From the NCBI GenBank assembly GCA_964448935.1, contig CAYVBE010000239.1:1-5722 (forward strand): DNA of 5,722 bases, in the 5' to 3' direction. The notes under the pieces were generated by a model. It was not told the origin of the DNA. It searched no databases and was given only the letters and a program-made list of their open reading frames with translations. The position numbers and the translations under genes were made by a program. Each line of letters opens with the position of its first letter. The first letter of the stretch is position 1. Source of the stretch: CAYVBE01 sp964448935 (GTDB lineage Bacteria; Planctomycetota; Brocadiia; SM23-32). Below, piece after piece: positions 5,628 to 5,722 of the stretch.

Positions 5628-5722
5628 CTACTTCATCAGCAGCAGGCTCAGGGCCATGACGGCCATGCCGGCCATCAGGCCCAGCAGGCTGTCGTGGCCC
5701 TTGCCGTAGGCGCGGCTGGTGG
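5628..5722 (-). CDS. C-terminal end of probable ZIP-family (ZupT-like) metal transporter
   Basis: Only the last 30 residues are in the window: TSRAYGKGHDSLLGLMAGMA followed by VMALSLLLMK and TAG (5630-5628). The pattern of a short polar, His-containing loop, then G-L-M-A-G-M-A-V-M-A-L-S-L-L-L as a final helix ending at the C-terminus, resembles the end of ZIP-family divalent metal (zinc) transporters such as ZupT, where a G-x-x-x-G-M-x-V-M-x-x-S-L helix closes the protein. ZIP proteins move zinc and related divalent cations into the cytoplasm across the inner membrane. The remainder of the gene, including the metal-binding helices, lies beyond the right edge, so the call rests on a short stretch. 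Another small membrane protein with a C-terminal helix is the alternative. It is on the same strand as the BNR gene, whose start lies 94 nt downstream of this stop. Confidence 0.5.
   Translation of the reverse strand, partial: TSRAYGKGHDSLLGLMAGMAVMALSLLLMK

Overview
This is a high-GC bacterial window with four coding regions (two cut by the window edges) and two long gene-poor stretches full of repeats and gene fragments. The best-recognised protein is a DUF6785/DUF6784-type polytopic membrane protein. Together with a Tat-exported BNR/Asp-box protein and GC-rich extragenic palindromes, it suggests a Planctomycetota or related PVC-type (or Armatimonadota-like) environmental genome. That assignment is inference, because no marker gene is present.

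Layout: (i) 2-529, + strand, the C-terminal part of an unrecognised, probably exported protein. (ii) 530-1809, 1.28 kb with no intact gene. It holds a truncated copy of the 5' end of the downstream membrane-protein gene together with its leader (about 605-775), a palindrome-rich repeat (922-1125), a frameshifted protein-like remnant (about 1283-1553), an AGGCT repeat cluster and a second, intact leader (1686-1809). (iii) 1810-3753, +, the complete 647-residue DUF6785-like membrane protein. (iv) 3754-4096, 343 bp between convergent genes, with hairpins and a diverged relative of the 922-1125 repeat. (v) 4097-5533, -, a sialidase-superfamily (BNR repeat) protein with a twin-arginine signal, a strong Shine-Dalgarno and a candidate promoter. 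(vi) 5628-5722, -, the C-terminal end of a probable ZIP-family (ZupT-like) metal transporter.

The most notable pattern is that the leader of the membrane-protein gene occurs twice, 1095 bp apart. Both copies have exactly the same distance (74 nt) from a TTGACC box to ATG, and both have an upstream hairpin with a nearly identical loop (ACATAC / ATATAC) and one compensatory base-pair change. This suggests a multicopy gene family that carries its own conserved leader, with one copy now reduced to a 5' stub. No CRISPR, tRNA, rRNA, integrase or transposase was seen. I see no convincing new multi-gene system. No pathway joining the genes can be shown; a scavenging role for the BNR protein next to a putative transporter is only a guess.
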